NCBI GenBank assembly: GCA_017991515.1
Contig: JAGOQI010000005.1
Location: 1-45,144, forward strand
DNA from: Minisyncoccota bacterium
Lineage (GTDB): Bacteria; Patescibacteriota; Minisyncoccia; Phycocordibacterales; UBA9973
Direction of reading: 5' to 3'
DNA length: 45,144 nt
Below are positions 24,543 through 33,800 of the stretch, piece after piece. Position 1 is the stretch's first letter. Each line of letters starts with the position of its first letter. Under the pieces are notes generated by a model that saw only the letters and a list, made by a program, of their open reading frames with translations, was not told the DNA's origin and made no database searches. The position numbers were made by a program, and so were the translations under genes.

Positions 24543-24568
24543 TAGTATCAAGAAAAATTGTAAAACAC
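24543..24568 (+). promoter_or_regulatory. Promoter and short A-rich leader of the DUF1543 gene
   Basis: TTGCTA (24521-24526), 16 bases, TAGTAT (24543-24548), then CAAGAAAAA as in the promoter at 7598. Its position rules out the in-frame GTG at 24539 as a start. Confidence 0.55.
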
Positions 24569-25153
24569 ATGAACAATCCTAAATTATTTATGCTCATGCT
24601 TGGTTGTAAGCCACCAGGCAGGTATATAGAACAGCACGACATTCTTTTTACTATCGCTCCTGACTTTGCTAGTACAGAAACAGATGCCAAGGCTTTTTGG
24701 AAAGAGGCTGAGAAAATTCATATTGATGCCTGGAAAAATGTAACTCAAGTAGATGGTTACAAAGTGTCTGTGGTACCTAAGAGATTTATAAAAGAAAATG
24801 ATAGTAAAAAACTTTTCTTTATTAATCTAGGCGGGTACAAAGAAGGAGAATTTGATGAGTTCCATTACAAAGTACTTGTTGTTGCAGAAAACATATCTGA
24901 GGCACAGAAAAAGGCAAAAGATTCAGTTTTCTGTCTGCATCACCCAGGTATTTCAAAACAATCTCTTCCACACATTGATGACAAGTATGGAGTTGATGTT
25001 GAAGAAGATGAGACATATGAAGTAAAGGAAATACTCCCCGTTTATCTTAAGGAAGAGTATTCAATTTTAATTGAGGATATACTTTTCGATAAACAGATAC
25101 TTGAAGATGAAATCCATCTTGGTTATCAACGATATGAAAAAATGAAAAAGTAA
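24569..25153 (+). CDS. DUF1543-domain protein
   Basis: 194 residues from the ATG at 24569. It carries the DUF1543 pattern twice over: LFMLMLGCKPPGRYIEQHDILF (4-25, with the HD pair), AEKIHIDAWKNV, then LFFINLGGYKEGEFDEFHYKVLVVA and the closing HIDDKYGVDVE. Function of the family is unknown. It has its own promoter and a terminator shared with the converging efp. Confidence 0.82.
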   Translation: MNNPKLFMLMLGCKPPGRYIEQHDILFTIAPDFASTETDAKAFWKEAEKIHIDAWKNVTQVDGYKVSVVPKRFIKENDSKKLFFINLGGYKEGEFDEFHYKVLVVAENISEAQKKAKDSVFCLHHPGISKQSLPHIDDKYGVDVEEDETYEVKEILPVYLKEEYSILIEDILFDKQILEDEIHLGYQRYEKMKK

Positions 25154-25156
25154 GAT

Positions 25157-25186
25157 AAAAGCCTCAGCAATGAGGCTTTTCTTTTT
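25157..25186. terminator. Bidirectional terminator between the DUF1543 gene and efp
   Basis: AAAAGCCTCA and TGAGGCTTTT with a GCAA loop, T run on the plus strand and A run on the other side. Confidence 0.85.
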
Positions 25187-25769
25187 AACTCACTCTCTCA
25201 GTGTATTCACCAGTTTCAGTATTAACGCGGATTTTTTCTCCAATGTTTATAAATAAGGGGACATTGACCGTTGCTCCTGTTTCAAGTGTTGCTACTTTGT
25301 TTCCACCTGTTACACTCGCACCTTTGATAGACGGGGGAGTGTCTATAACTTCTAGTTCAAGTTTAATAGGGATTTTTACTCCTATTACTTGCTCTTCATC
25401 GTCATCGTTTGTATAAATAATAGTTTCTATTTCACTATTTGATTTTACAAACTTCATTTTTTCTCCAACTATTTCTTCTTTCAAAGTAAAACGGTTCGAT
25501 GGGTCTTTGACATCACAAAACCAAATCTCATTTTTATTCTTATACAGAAACTTTACTAGACGAGTAGTAATATCAGCCTCTTCAGCCTTTTCAGATCCAC
25601 CAAATGATATTTCAGCCACTCTTCCTGTAATAAGGTTTTTGAGTTTTGTTGCATTTACTGGTTTTCTTTGTTGCTTTCGGAAGACATGAGAAGCGAGGAC
25701 TTCATGAGGTTGTCCGTCCCAAACGATGATTTTATGTTCTTTTATTTCATTATATTCGAGCATTGACAT
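25185..25769 (-). CDS. efp: Translation elongation factor P
   Basis: 194 residues. The KOW-like N domain opens with MLEYNEIKEHKIIVWDGQPHEVLAS. Two OB domains follow and the end GEKIRVNTETGEYTER matches the EF-P signature. It relieves ribosome stalling at polyproline. The tip loop reads FRKQQRKPVNATKLKN: the PGKG(Q) sequence with the modified Lys is absent, and the aligned residue is Gln or Arg. The third codon is also ATG, so either start (25769 or 25763) is possible. recA lies upstream on the same strand. Confidence 0.92.
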   Translation of the reverse strand: MSMLEYNEIKEHKIIVWDGQPHEVLASHVFRKQQRKPVNATKLKNLITGRVAEISFGGSEKAEEADITTRLVKFLYKNKNEIWFCDVKDPSNRFTLKEEIVGEKMKFVKSNSEIETIIYTNDDDEEQVIGVKIPIKLELEVIDTPPSIKGASVTGGNKVATLETGATVNVPLFINIGEKIRVNTETGEYTERVS

Positions 25770-25844
25770 AGTTTTTATTAAGGAAATATATTGTTCCTTG
25801 GTTATTTTTATAGACTGGATTGTAGGCTAAAAAAGAGTAAAAGT

Positions 25845-26906
25845 CTATTCTTCTTCAGATTCAGTAGAAGTTTCGAGTACTACTTCTTTCATTTTCTTCC
25901 GGACATCTTTTTGTATTTGATCACGAACTTTTGGATTCTCTCTCATGAAAATACGAGTCGCATCATAACCTCGGCCAAGTTTTATTTCTTCTTTATCTTT
26001 TCCTTCAGGAGTATAAGAGTACGATGTCCCACTTTTATTCATAACACCAAGCTTTTCTCCCAGAGCAATAAGTTCTCCTTCGAGTGAAATACCTTCACCG
26101 TATATAATATCAAACTCTGTTTGTTTGAAAGGGGAGGCAACTTTGTTTTTAACTACTTTTACTCTAGTTCTAGAACCGACTACTTCTTCACCTTTTTTGA
26201 TTTGAGCAATACGTCTTATATCAAGTCTAACAGAAGTATAAAACTTCAAAGCCTTACCTCCTGGAGTAGTTTCTGGATTACCAAACATAATACCTATTTG
26301 CATACGGATTTGGTTGATAAAAATAACAACAGTTTTTGATTTGTGGACAATAGCAGTCAGCTTACGAAGTGCCTGACTCATAAGACGAGCTTGTTTACCC
26401 ATGTGTTGAGCACCCATATCTCCTTCGATTTCATCTTTTGGTGTAAGAGCAGCGACAGAGTCAACAACAATAACATCTATTTTGCCGCTTCTAACAAGAG
26501 ACTCACAGATCTCAAGACCTTGTTCACCAGTATCTGGTTGAGAGATAAGCAGTTCACTAGTTTTAACTCCTATATTTTTAGCATATTCAGGATCCATAGC
26601 ATGCTCAGCATCGATATAAGCACATATACCACCGAGCTTTTGAGCTTCAGCTACTATATGTAGAGCTAGTGTTGTCTTACCTGAGGATTCAGGTCCAAAT
26701 ATTTCTATAATTCTTCCTCTAGGAACTCCTCCTATACCGAGGGCAATATCAAGACCGATAGAGCCAGTAGGGACGACAGATAAAGAGATTTTGGGAGTAT
26801 CTCCAAGTTTCATAATAGCGCCTTCTCCGAACTTAGTTTGAATGCTCTTTATAGTGTCATCGATAGACGCACCAGTTTCTTTTGTAGTTTTTGTTTTTTT
26901 AGCCAT
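25845..26906 (-). CDS. recA: Recombinase RecA
   Basis: 353 residues, the normal length. Walker A is GPESSGKTT (71-79), Walker B lies in [12 protein letters not shown] (about 140-151), and the L1/L2 loops are recognisable ([42 protein letters not shown]). The acidic tail TSTESEEE is typical. Catalyses strand exchange and drives SOS cleavage where LexA exists. With recO and ssb also in this window, the RecFOR-type loading path appears present. Confidence 0.97.
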   Translation of the reverse strand: MAKKTKTTKETGASIDDTIKSIQTKFGEGAIMKLGDTPKISLSVVPTGSIGLDIALGIGGVPRGRIIEIFGPESSGKTTLALHIVAEAQKLGGICAYIDAEHAMDPEYAKNIGVKTSELLISQPDTGEQGLEICESLVRSGKIDVIVVDSVAALTPKDEIEGDMGAQHMGKQARLMSQALRKLTAIVHKSKTVVIFINQIRMQIGIMFGNPETTPGGKALKFYTSVRLDIRRIAQIKKGEEVVGSRTRVKVVKNKVASPFKQTEFDIIYGEGISLEGELIALGEKLGVMNKSGTSYSYTPEGKDKEEIKLGRGYDATRIFMRENPKVRDQIQKDVRKKMKEVVLETSTESEEE

Positions 26907-26920
26907 AAATAATATTTGTT

Positions 26921-27298
26921 TTAATAATTAATTTTCATTGCTGTCGCAACCGAACTAGACGGTTCCGCTACTAACTGAATTGTTTTTTGCCTCTCTTTAC
27001 CGAAGCGATCTCTTTGAATGATCTCAACAATATTATATCCCGGAGAGAGAATAACGCCATCTGAGAAATTACCATTTTTATCCATTGCAATAGTACGCCC
27101 ATTTATATCTATAGTTGTAGTATGTTTTGTTTTGCCTGATATTGGTAAGAAAGCATTTGAGACTGTTGATCCGTTTTGTGCTGTTTGTACAGAAAAGTTT
27201 GAACCAAAAAATAAATCTTTCGTATTGTAAAATACCAAGCCAAATACTCCTATGAAAGCTGTCGTTATTATTATTTTTTTTATGCTTGGTATTTTCAT
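26921..27298 (-). CDS. Membrane-anchored protein with one Ig-like domain
   Basis: 125 residues. A basic N-terminus and one helix (about 8-26: [16 protein letters not shown]) precede a beta-rich domain with the pattern [30 protein letters not shown] and [13 protein letters not shown]. This is the fold of glucodextranase-B/Big-type domains common in surface proteins. It lies between ftsK and recA, same strand, 11 bases from ftsK; a link to either is not evident. Role unknown. Confidence 0.65.
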   Translation of the reverse strand: MKIPSIKKIIITTAFIGVFGLVFYNTKDLFFGSNFSVQTAQNGSTVSNAFLPISGKTKHTTTIDINGRTIAMDKNGNFSDGVILSPGYNIVEIIQRDRFGKERQKTIQLVAEPSSSVATAMKINY

Positions 27299-27309
27299 AG
27301 TTTTTTATA

Positions 27310-29457
27310 TTATAACCCCATTTCTTCAGCTACCTCATCTACTGTCGACTGTTTAGGCCCTGTTTCCAATACTTCTCTAGGTTTTGCACCATCGGCAGCT
27401 CCTATAACACCTCTCTCTTCAAGCATATCCATAAGACGAGCTGCTCTAGCATACCCAACCTTAAGTTTTCTTTGTAGATAAGAAGTAGAACCTTTACCAG
27501 CCTCTATGATAACTGCGCGAGCATCTTCGTATAGAGCGTCATCATCGTCACTATCTGCTATACCATCGGCAAAGAGCGATTTCTCGCCAGTCATAGGACC
27601 TGAGAACTCAATAGTTTCTCGTATGTCATTTTTAAAAGATTCTTTCAGATATTTAACTATGGCTTTCACTTCTTCTTCAGTAATATAAGCACTTTGAAGT
27701 CGGCGAGCTTGATTGTCTCCAATCATAGCCAACATATCTCCTTGACCTAGAAGTTTTTCAGCTCCAGTGGTGTCCAAGATAGTTCTTGAATCGATACCTG
27801 TAGGTACACGAAGAGCAACACGAGAGGGAACATTGGCCTTGATAAGTCCAGTAATTACATTAACCTCTGGTCTTTGAGTGGAAAGTATAAGGTGAATACC
27901 AACAGCTCGAGACATTTGTGCCAATCGAACAATAGCAGCTTCGAGTTCACGAGGATAAGCCTGCATAATATCTGCCAATTCATCAATAATAATAACTATA
28001 AATGGCATTCTCTCTGGTCCATCTTCATCCATTTCTGATTTAGCTAAAGCCTTCTCGTGTTTCTTGTGGTAAGAAGTGATATCTCTAACAGCTTCTGCTT
28101 CCAAAACATCGTATCGTCGATTCATTTCTGTTGCTGCCCATTTCAAAGATAAAATAGCTTTTTTAGCCTCAGTAATAACAGGAGTCAATAAATGCGGTAT
28201 GCCGTTGTATAGAGTTAGCTCAACTCTCTTTGGATCAACGAAGATAAATCGTAGGTCATCAGGCCCATGTTTATACAAAAGGGAAGTAATAATTGCGTGA
28301 ATAGTCACTGACTTACCAGAACCAGTTGTACCAGCTATCAAAAGGTGAGGCATTTTTGTCAGACTTTCTATTGTTACTTTTCCAGAAATATCTCGTCCAA
28401 GTGCAACAAGTAAAGGTTTGTGGTTATCAGTGAATGCAGGATTAGAAATAAGTCCAGCCAGCCCAACTGTAGATTTTGTTTTATTTGGTATTTCTATTCC
28501 CACCAAACTCTTGCCTGGAATAGGAGCTTCGATACGGATAGGGTGAGCAGCGAGAGACAGAGCAAGGTCATTTTGCAGACCTACTATCTTAGTCAGTTTC
28601 ACTCCTTGGGCTGGTTTAAGAGCGTAGCGAGTAACAGTTGGACCAATAGTTATTTCATCCATTTCTACTTCTATACCAAACTCTGCCAAAGTTCTTTTGA
28701 TAACATTTGCATTAGCTTTTACATCTCCAACATTGGCTTTACCACTATCACGCTCAAGTATAGAAATAGGAGGGGGAACATAGTTGCTATTGCTTCTGCG
28801 TTTCGGCATAGCTATAGCAAATTCATCTTCGCCATTACTAATCTTCGCTTCTGTTTTTACCGATTTCTGAATTTCTTTTTCTTCAACTATCTCTTCTATT
28901 TCTACTTCTTGAACTCCATACACATCTTCCTCTACCAACTCTTTTGGTTTCTTTTGGAACAAAGATTTTATTTTTTCCCAGATATTTAAAAAGTGGGGGA
29001 ATAGGTTCGGTGTTCTATCAAAGAAAATAATAAGAGAACCAAAAGAAACGATTGTCAGTATCAATGCACTGAACCCTGTATCAAAAAGTGTTACAAAAGG
29101 AAATGCAATAAGGGAACCAATAAATCCTCCATTTGAAGATGTATTAAATACAGATAGGAGACCTATTAAAGATAAAACTCCAACAATACTACCAAACCAT
29201 TCACGAGTTGTAGCCAGCAAACTTTTCTTTCGAATAATTAAAATACCACCAACTAAAAGGCTTACAGGTACCATCAGTGCCCCTGCTCCTAGTAGCATCT
29301 CTGCTCCCTTCCAGAGCATAAATCCACCAATACCTGCCGCACCAAACATGCCACCAAAAGAAACAAGAGATACTAGTAATAAAACTAAACCTAGTACCAC
29401 ATGATTTGTTTGACCTGTTTTTTGAGACCTTTTTTTAGAAGATTGTTTTTTTGCCAT
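27310..29457 (-). CDS. ftsK: DNA translocase FtsK/SpoIIIE
   Basis: 715 residues. Four to five transmembrane helices occupy about 18-150. A charged linker (150-230) leads to the alpha-beta motor with IVGLQNDLALSLAA, Walker A AGTTGSGKS (375-383) and Walker B IVIIIDELADIM. The C-terminal winged helix (gamma domain, about 640-690: TSYLQRKLKVGYARAARLMD) reads KOPS-type sites. It pumps chromosome ends across the division septum. The linker is short compared with E. coli FtsK. Confidence 0.96.
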   Translation of the reverse strand: MAKKQSSKKRSQKTGQTNHVVLGLVLLLVSLVSFGGMFGAAGIGGFMLWKGAEMLLGAGALMVPVSLLVGGILIIRKKSLLATTREWFGSIVGVLSLIGLLSVFNTSSNGGFIGSLIAFPFVTLFDTGFSALILTIVSFGSLIIFFDRTPNLFPHFLNIWEKIKSLFQKKPKELVEEDVYGVQEVEIEEIVEEKEIQKSVKTEAKISNGEDEFAIAMPKRRSNSNYVPPPISILERDSGKANVGDVKANANVIKRTLAEFGIEVEMDEITIGPTVTRYALKPAQGVKLTKIVGLQNDLALSLAAHPIRIEAPIPGKSLVGIEIPNKTKSTVGLAGLISNPAFTDNHKPLLVALGRDISGKVTIESLTKMPHLLIAGTTGSGKSVTIHAIITSLLYKHGPDDLRFIFVDPKRVELTLYNGIPHLLTPVITEAKKAILSLKWAATEMNRRYDVLEAEAVRDITSYHKKHEKALAKSEMDEDGPERMPFIVIIIDELADIMQAYPRELEAAIVRLAQMSRAVGIHLILSTQRPEVNVITGLIKANVPSRVALRVPTGIDSRTILDTTGAEKLLGQGDMLAMIGDNQARRLQSAYITEEEVKAIVKYLKESFKNDIRETIEFSGPMTGEKSLFADGIADSDDDDALYEDARAVIIEAGKGSTSYLQRKLKVGYARAARLMDMLEERGVIGAADGAKPREVLETGPKQSTVDEVAEEMGL

Positions 29458-29631
29458 AGTTCTTTGTATAGCAACATTATATCACGGTCCCTTTGAAAAA
29501 GTATTATAAAACAAGGGTTATTTGGAAACAAAGATGTACTTGCGGCAATAGGTGGTTGTCCCTTATACTGTCTTTAATAAATCTCTTATTCTTTAGGACA
29601 TATTTTTTAAAAGACATAACTACTTGAAATA
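29458..29631. promoter_or_regulatory. Divergent upstream region of ftsK and the HTH gene
   Basis: Gene-free. It holds TGTCCCTTATACTGTC (29557-29572), with a TATACT -10-like box, then AGGACAT (29594) and AAGACAT (29611) before the ATG at 29632. These GGACA/TGTCC elements recur inside the HTH gene and may be operator-like. Confidence 0.35.
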
Positions 29632-30294
29632 ATGAATGCTTTAAACATCGAAACAACAAGGTTAAATCAAAAAGACATAGATAAGGGACAAAAGATTGTT
29701 GCAGCTATTTACCTAACCACAAACCATCTAGCAGAGACAGAGCCTATTAAAAGACAACTAAGATCTCTAGCTTTAGAATTTGTCTGCTCTCTTGTATTTA
29801 AGCAAAAAGAAATAATTTCTCAAATAGATATCTTATTGGGCGGAGCCACTTTAGCAGGGCTTATTTCTGAAAAAAATACCTCAATTATTATCTATGAAAT
29901 AAGAAAGTTTTCAGAAAATCTACAACTTGAAAATACCGATTCAACAGCAGAGAAGTTGTTTGGATCAAACGAGACAAAAGCCCAGTACTCTCAACAATCT
30001 ATAAAGGACATTAAAAGGACAGACTTAATAGCTTATCAAAAGGACAAAAAGACATATCCTCAAGAAATGTCTTTTACAAAAAACCTTTCAAAAAAAGACT
30101 CTAGACAGAACAAAATTTTAAGCTTCATAAACGAAAGAAAAAGTGCGGTTATAAAGGACATCACATCACTGTTCCCAGAGGTCAGCGAAAAGACAGTTCA
30201 GAGAGAGTTAAATGTCCTTATTGATAGTGGCAAAATCACCAAAAGAGGGAGCAAGCGCTGGAGTATCTATATGGCAGTAAACTCACTACTGTAA
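29632..30294 (+). CDS. Winged-helix (DeoR-like HTH) protein
   Basis: 220 residues. The N-terminal half is helical (about 15-105: KIVAAIYLTTNHLAETEPIKRQLRSLALEF). A polar linker (about 110-160) joins it to a C-terminal winged helix: RQNKILSFINERKSAVIKDI, SEKTVQRELNVLIDSG, then KRGSKRWSIY. This is a DeoR/HTH_11-type DNA-binding domain. A role as regulator of neighbouring genes (ftsK, or the surface-protein gene) is inference. The coding sequence contains four AAAGGACA octamers, more than chance suggests. Confidence 0.7.
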   Translation: MNALNIETTRLNQKDIDKGQKIVAAIYLTTNHLAETEPIKRQLRSLALEFVCSLVFKQKEIISQIDILLGGATLAGLISEKNTSIIIYEIRKFSENLQLENTDSTAEKLFGSNETKAQYSQQSIKDIKRTDLIAYQKDKKTYPQEMSFTKNLSKKDSRQNKILSFINERKSAVIKDITSLFPEVSEKTVQRELNVLIDSGKITKRGSKRWSIYMAVNSLL

Positions 30295-30373
30295 AGGTTT
30301 TTCTATTTTTGATATGTAAGATTACTTGTTTTACTTCGTCCTTATACTAAGTGGTTTTTTGTGCCCATTTATT

Positions 30374-30403
30374 TTGTTTATATCTTTTTTAAAAGGTATA
30401 ATA
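30374..30403 (+). promoter_or_regulatory. Promoter of the S-layer-like gene
   Basis: TTGTTT (30374-30379), 18 bases, TATAAT (30398-30403). Expected start near 30410, about 450 nt before the ATG. Confidence 0.6.
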
Positions 30404-30407
30404 TAGT

Positions 30408-30862
30408 TATCGTATTACCCTAGTCTGCTTCGCAGTCTTATGGTAATATGGTAGCTGTCTTTTGCTATGTTTAATCAACAAGATTATTTCATCGCAGAAG
30501 ACAAAATAAATAGGTGGGAAACCACTGAAAAGGAATGCTCGTTGAAAATTTAATAACAATATTTCGTGCACTTGTGTACAAAATATTTTCTTAGTTTTCA
30601 GTCGACATTCCTTGTTTTGTTTTCTGCGATGTTAACACTTAAATTATTTTAATAGTAAAAGTGATAGCAAAACGGAAGACACAATCGGCCCTGTCGACAT
30701 GGCAGATACATACAATCTATATATGTGTTTGCAATAGATAAAAATCGTCATCTTTTAGAGAGGTGATAAAGATTTCTCTAAAGAAGACAAAGGTATATAA
30801 ATCGTAGCGTTCGTCGATGCTACTCAAATAAAAAATATACCCATTATAAAACGATAAAAATT
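30408..30862 (+). ncRNA. Long structured 5' leader of the S-layer-like mRNA
   Basis: No reading frame fills this stretch, but nearly all of it can pair. A first hairpin (30411-30448) is closed by TATTACC/GGTAATA. The core (30491-30630) is a three-way junction: P1 pairs 30491-30509 with 30612-30630 (19 bp); P2 is a 5-bp hairpin with a GAAA tetraloop (30513-30526); P3 pairs 30532-30548 with 30595-30611 (16 bp, two single bulges); P4 pairs 30558-30569 with 30576-30587. Further hairpins follow: CACTT/AAGTG (30636-30663), TTTAGAGA/TCTCTAAA (30754-30780) and GTAGCGT/ATGCTAC (30804-30823). Long stable leaders are known to protect abundant S-layer mRNAs. Whether it is a switch, a stabiliser or a separate RNA cannot be told. 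Confidence 0.6.
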
Positions 30863-33800
30863 ATGAATAAAATTACAAAAATTCTAATCGCTGCTTTTGC
30901 GGTTGTAGCCTTCACGGTTTCTACTGCTAGTGCTGCGTACACTCACACTTCTCTCCTTAAACAAGGATCAAGAGGTGCAAGTGTTATGGAACTACAAAAA
31001 GCGCTTAACATGACTTCATGTCAAGTGGCTGTTGCTGGTAAAGCTGGATCTCCAGGTATGGAAACTTCATACTTCGGTCCTGCTACTACTGCTGCAGTAA
31101 AATGTTTCCAAAATTCTATGGGTGACTTAGTTACTGATGGTCTTGTTGGAAAGAATACAGGTGGAGCTCTTGCTACTATCTCAATGGGAGGTGGTTCAGG
31201 TCTTCCAGCTGGATGTACTTCAACTTCTGGATTTAGTTCAACAACTGGTCAGCCTTGTAATACAGGTGGATCAACTGTTCTTCCTCCAGGTTGTACAACA
31301 TCTGCTGGCTACAGTCCTGTAACAGGTCAGTCATGTGCTGGTGGAAACACTACTCCACAAACTGGTCCTGTTTCAGCTAGTCTTTCTGCTACTACTCCTG
31401 CAGCTGGATATATCATCAACAATCAAGCAACTGCTGGTCTTCTTGATGTTATGTTCACAGGAAATGGTACAGTTAACTCTGTAACACTTACTCGTTCAGG
31501 TATCTCTGATCAAAATACTCTTTCAAATGTTTACCTATATGATGGCGTACAACGTCTAACTGATGGTTTTTCATTTAACAGTACTGGTCAAATTACTATG
31601 AACAATCTTAACCTTGCGGTTAATGGTTCAAGAACTATTTCTGTAAAAGCAGATGCTTCATCTACAGCTTCAAGTAGTTCAACAATTGCTATCGCTCTTA
31701 CAAGTTACTCTTCTGGAACATCTGTTAACACAGTTAACATCCAAGGTAATTTGATGAACCTAGCAACTAGTGGATCAATAGCTCAAATTGGTAAGAGTGG
31801 GTCAAACACTGTTGGATCTGGAAGTGTTAATGCTGGTACATCTTCATACACAGTATGGAGACAAGCTTTCCAAGTAAATACTAGAGCTGTGTGGCTTAAA
31901 GCTGCAAACTTCCGTATTTCTGGTTCAGCTCCTGCTGACGCACTACAGAACGTAGGTCTCTACGTTGACGGTGTTAAGGCTGGAAACAACGCTACAATGA
32001 CAATGACAAATGGTTCAAACTACTTGTCATTTGATATGAGCGCTGCCCCAACTAGTCTTACAACTGGTTCTCATACTGTTGAGGTTCGTGGTGATGTTGT
32101 AAAAGGCTCAAGCTTTAGCTTTACAGTTTCTCTACAACAATCTTCAGACCTTATGGTTATGGATCCACAAGTTGGTGTGAATATAGCTGTTTGTGGTGAC
32201 ACAACATGTACTACTTCATACTCAGCTAGTACTGCAGGTGCTATAAGTATCGGTACAGGTTCATTTACTGCTGTAGTTGATCCTACATTCAGTTCAATGA
32301 CTAATGTTACTGCTAGTGCTTCAAATGTAACTATCGCTAAGTTTAAACTTCACGGTTATGGTGAAGATGTAAAGGTTACATCTCTTCCTATAACTACAGT
32401 TCTTAGTGGTTCTGCTCCTGCAGCTGCTGGTTTACAAAACTTGACAGTGTACTTTAATGGTTCACAAGTTGGTACTCAACTTAGTCAAGCTATTGGACTA
32501 AACACATTCAACCTAGGTTCACAAATGATTGTTCCTGCTGGTGTTGATAGTACTCTTGAGATTCGTGCAGATCTAAGAACAACTGGTGGTACAAGTTATA
32601 CTGCTGGTAATATCTCTGCAAACCTTGGTGCTGCTACAGCTGAAGGATGGAACTCAAAGGCTTCAATCACAGGTCCTACTGCAACTGGTACTATTCTAGC
32701 TATGCAGTCTGGAACTTTGGCTCTATCTAAGAACAATGGTTATTCAAGTCAGAATGCAAATCCTAACACTGCAGGTGTAAAGATTGGTTCATTTGTACTT
32801 CAAAACCAAAGTACTTCTGAGTCAATTCGTGTTACAACACTAAGTATTCTTAATACTTATGGTGTAGGTACTGCATCATCTAATCTTTCAGGTCTTAGAA
32901 CTTCTGAGACTTCAGGTAATGCTGGAACACCAGTTCAACCTTCTGTAGCTACTGGAACAGTAGATGGTACTTGTGCTGGTTCTCCAGGTGTTGAAACAGT
33001 TTGTGGAGGTTCAGCAACAAACACATTTTCATCAGACTTCATTCTTGCACCAGGTGCTGTGAAGACTATTGATGTGTTTGCTGATTCTAGTTCTGATGCT
33101 GGAGCAACTGCTACAGTTATCTCAACTCTTACTGTGACTTCAATTGGTTCAGTAAGTAATGTTTCTGCAACAAGTTCAGCAACAGCTGGTCAAACAATAA
33201 CATTCCGAACAGGTACTCTTAATGCTCCAACAGTTAACTCAGCTTCTTCAACAGTTGCTCAGCTTGTAGCTGCAGCAAATGGTGGTACAGCTGATGGTTC
33301 TCTTGCGCAATACAACTTTACTTCTACAGACGCTAGCTCTGTAATTTCTGAACTTACATTTGTTGTAACTTCAGGTACAGCTACTTCTGTTAAAGTAAAT
33401 GGCGTAACAGCTCCAGTTGTTGGTGGTGTTGCTTATCTAACAGGTCTTAGTATCCCAGTTCCAAATGGTGGCTCAGGTGCTAATATAAGTGTTTATGTAT
33501 CTTACCCAGAGGTAGGTACAAGTGGTGTGGCTTCAGCTACAACATCAACTCTTGCATTGATAACTGTTAAGTCAACAAGTGGAAACACAACAACTACAAC
33601 AAATGTTTCTTCTGCGGCTACAACTTACACATCTGGTACAGTAACCCTAGGAGCACAAACAATAGTTGTTGCTTCAACAGCGGGAATGCTTCCTGGTCAA
33701 GCTATAACAATCGCTGGTGCAACTACTGCTGTGGGTACAATTACATCAATAACAAACGGCACAACCGTTGTTGTTAATATAACAACTGCTGGTGTAACAC

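Noticed and set aside
30491-30630. Known large RNAs (tmRNA, RNase P RNA, SRP RNA) in the S-layer leader
   Set aside because: None of their conserved sequences (for example GGAAGG-AGCA of SRP or the RNase P core) is present; the fold is described as unknown.
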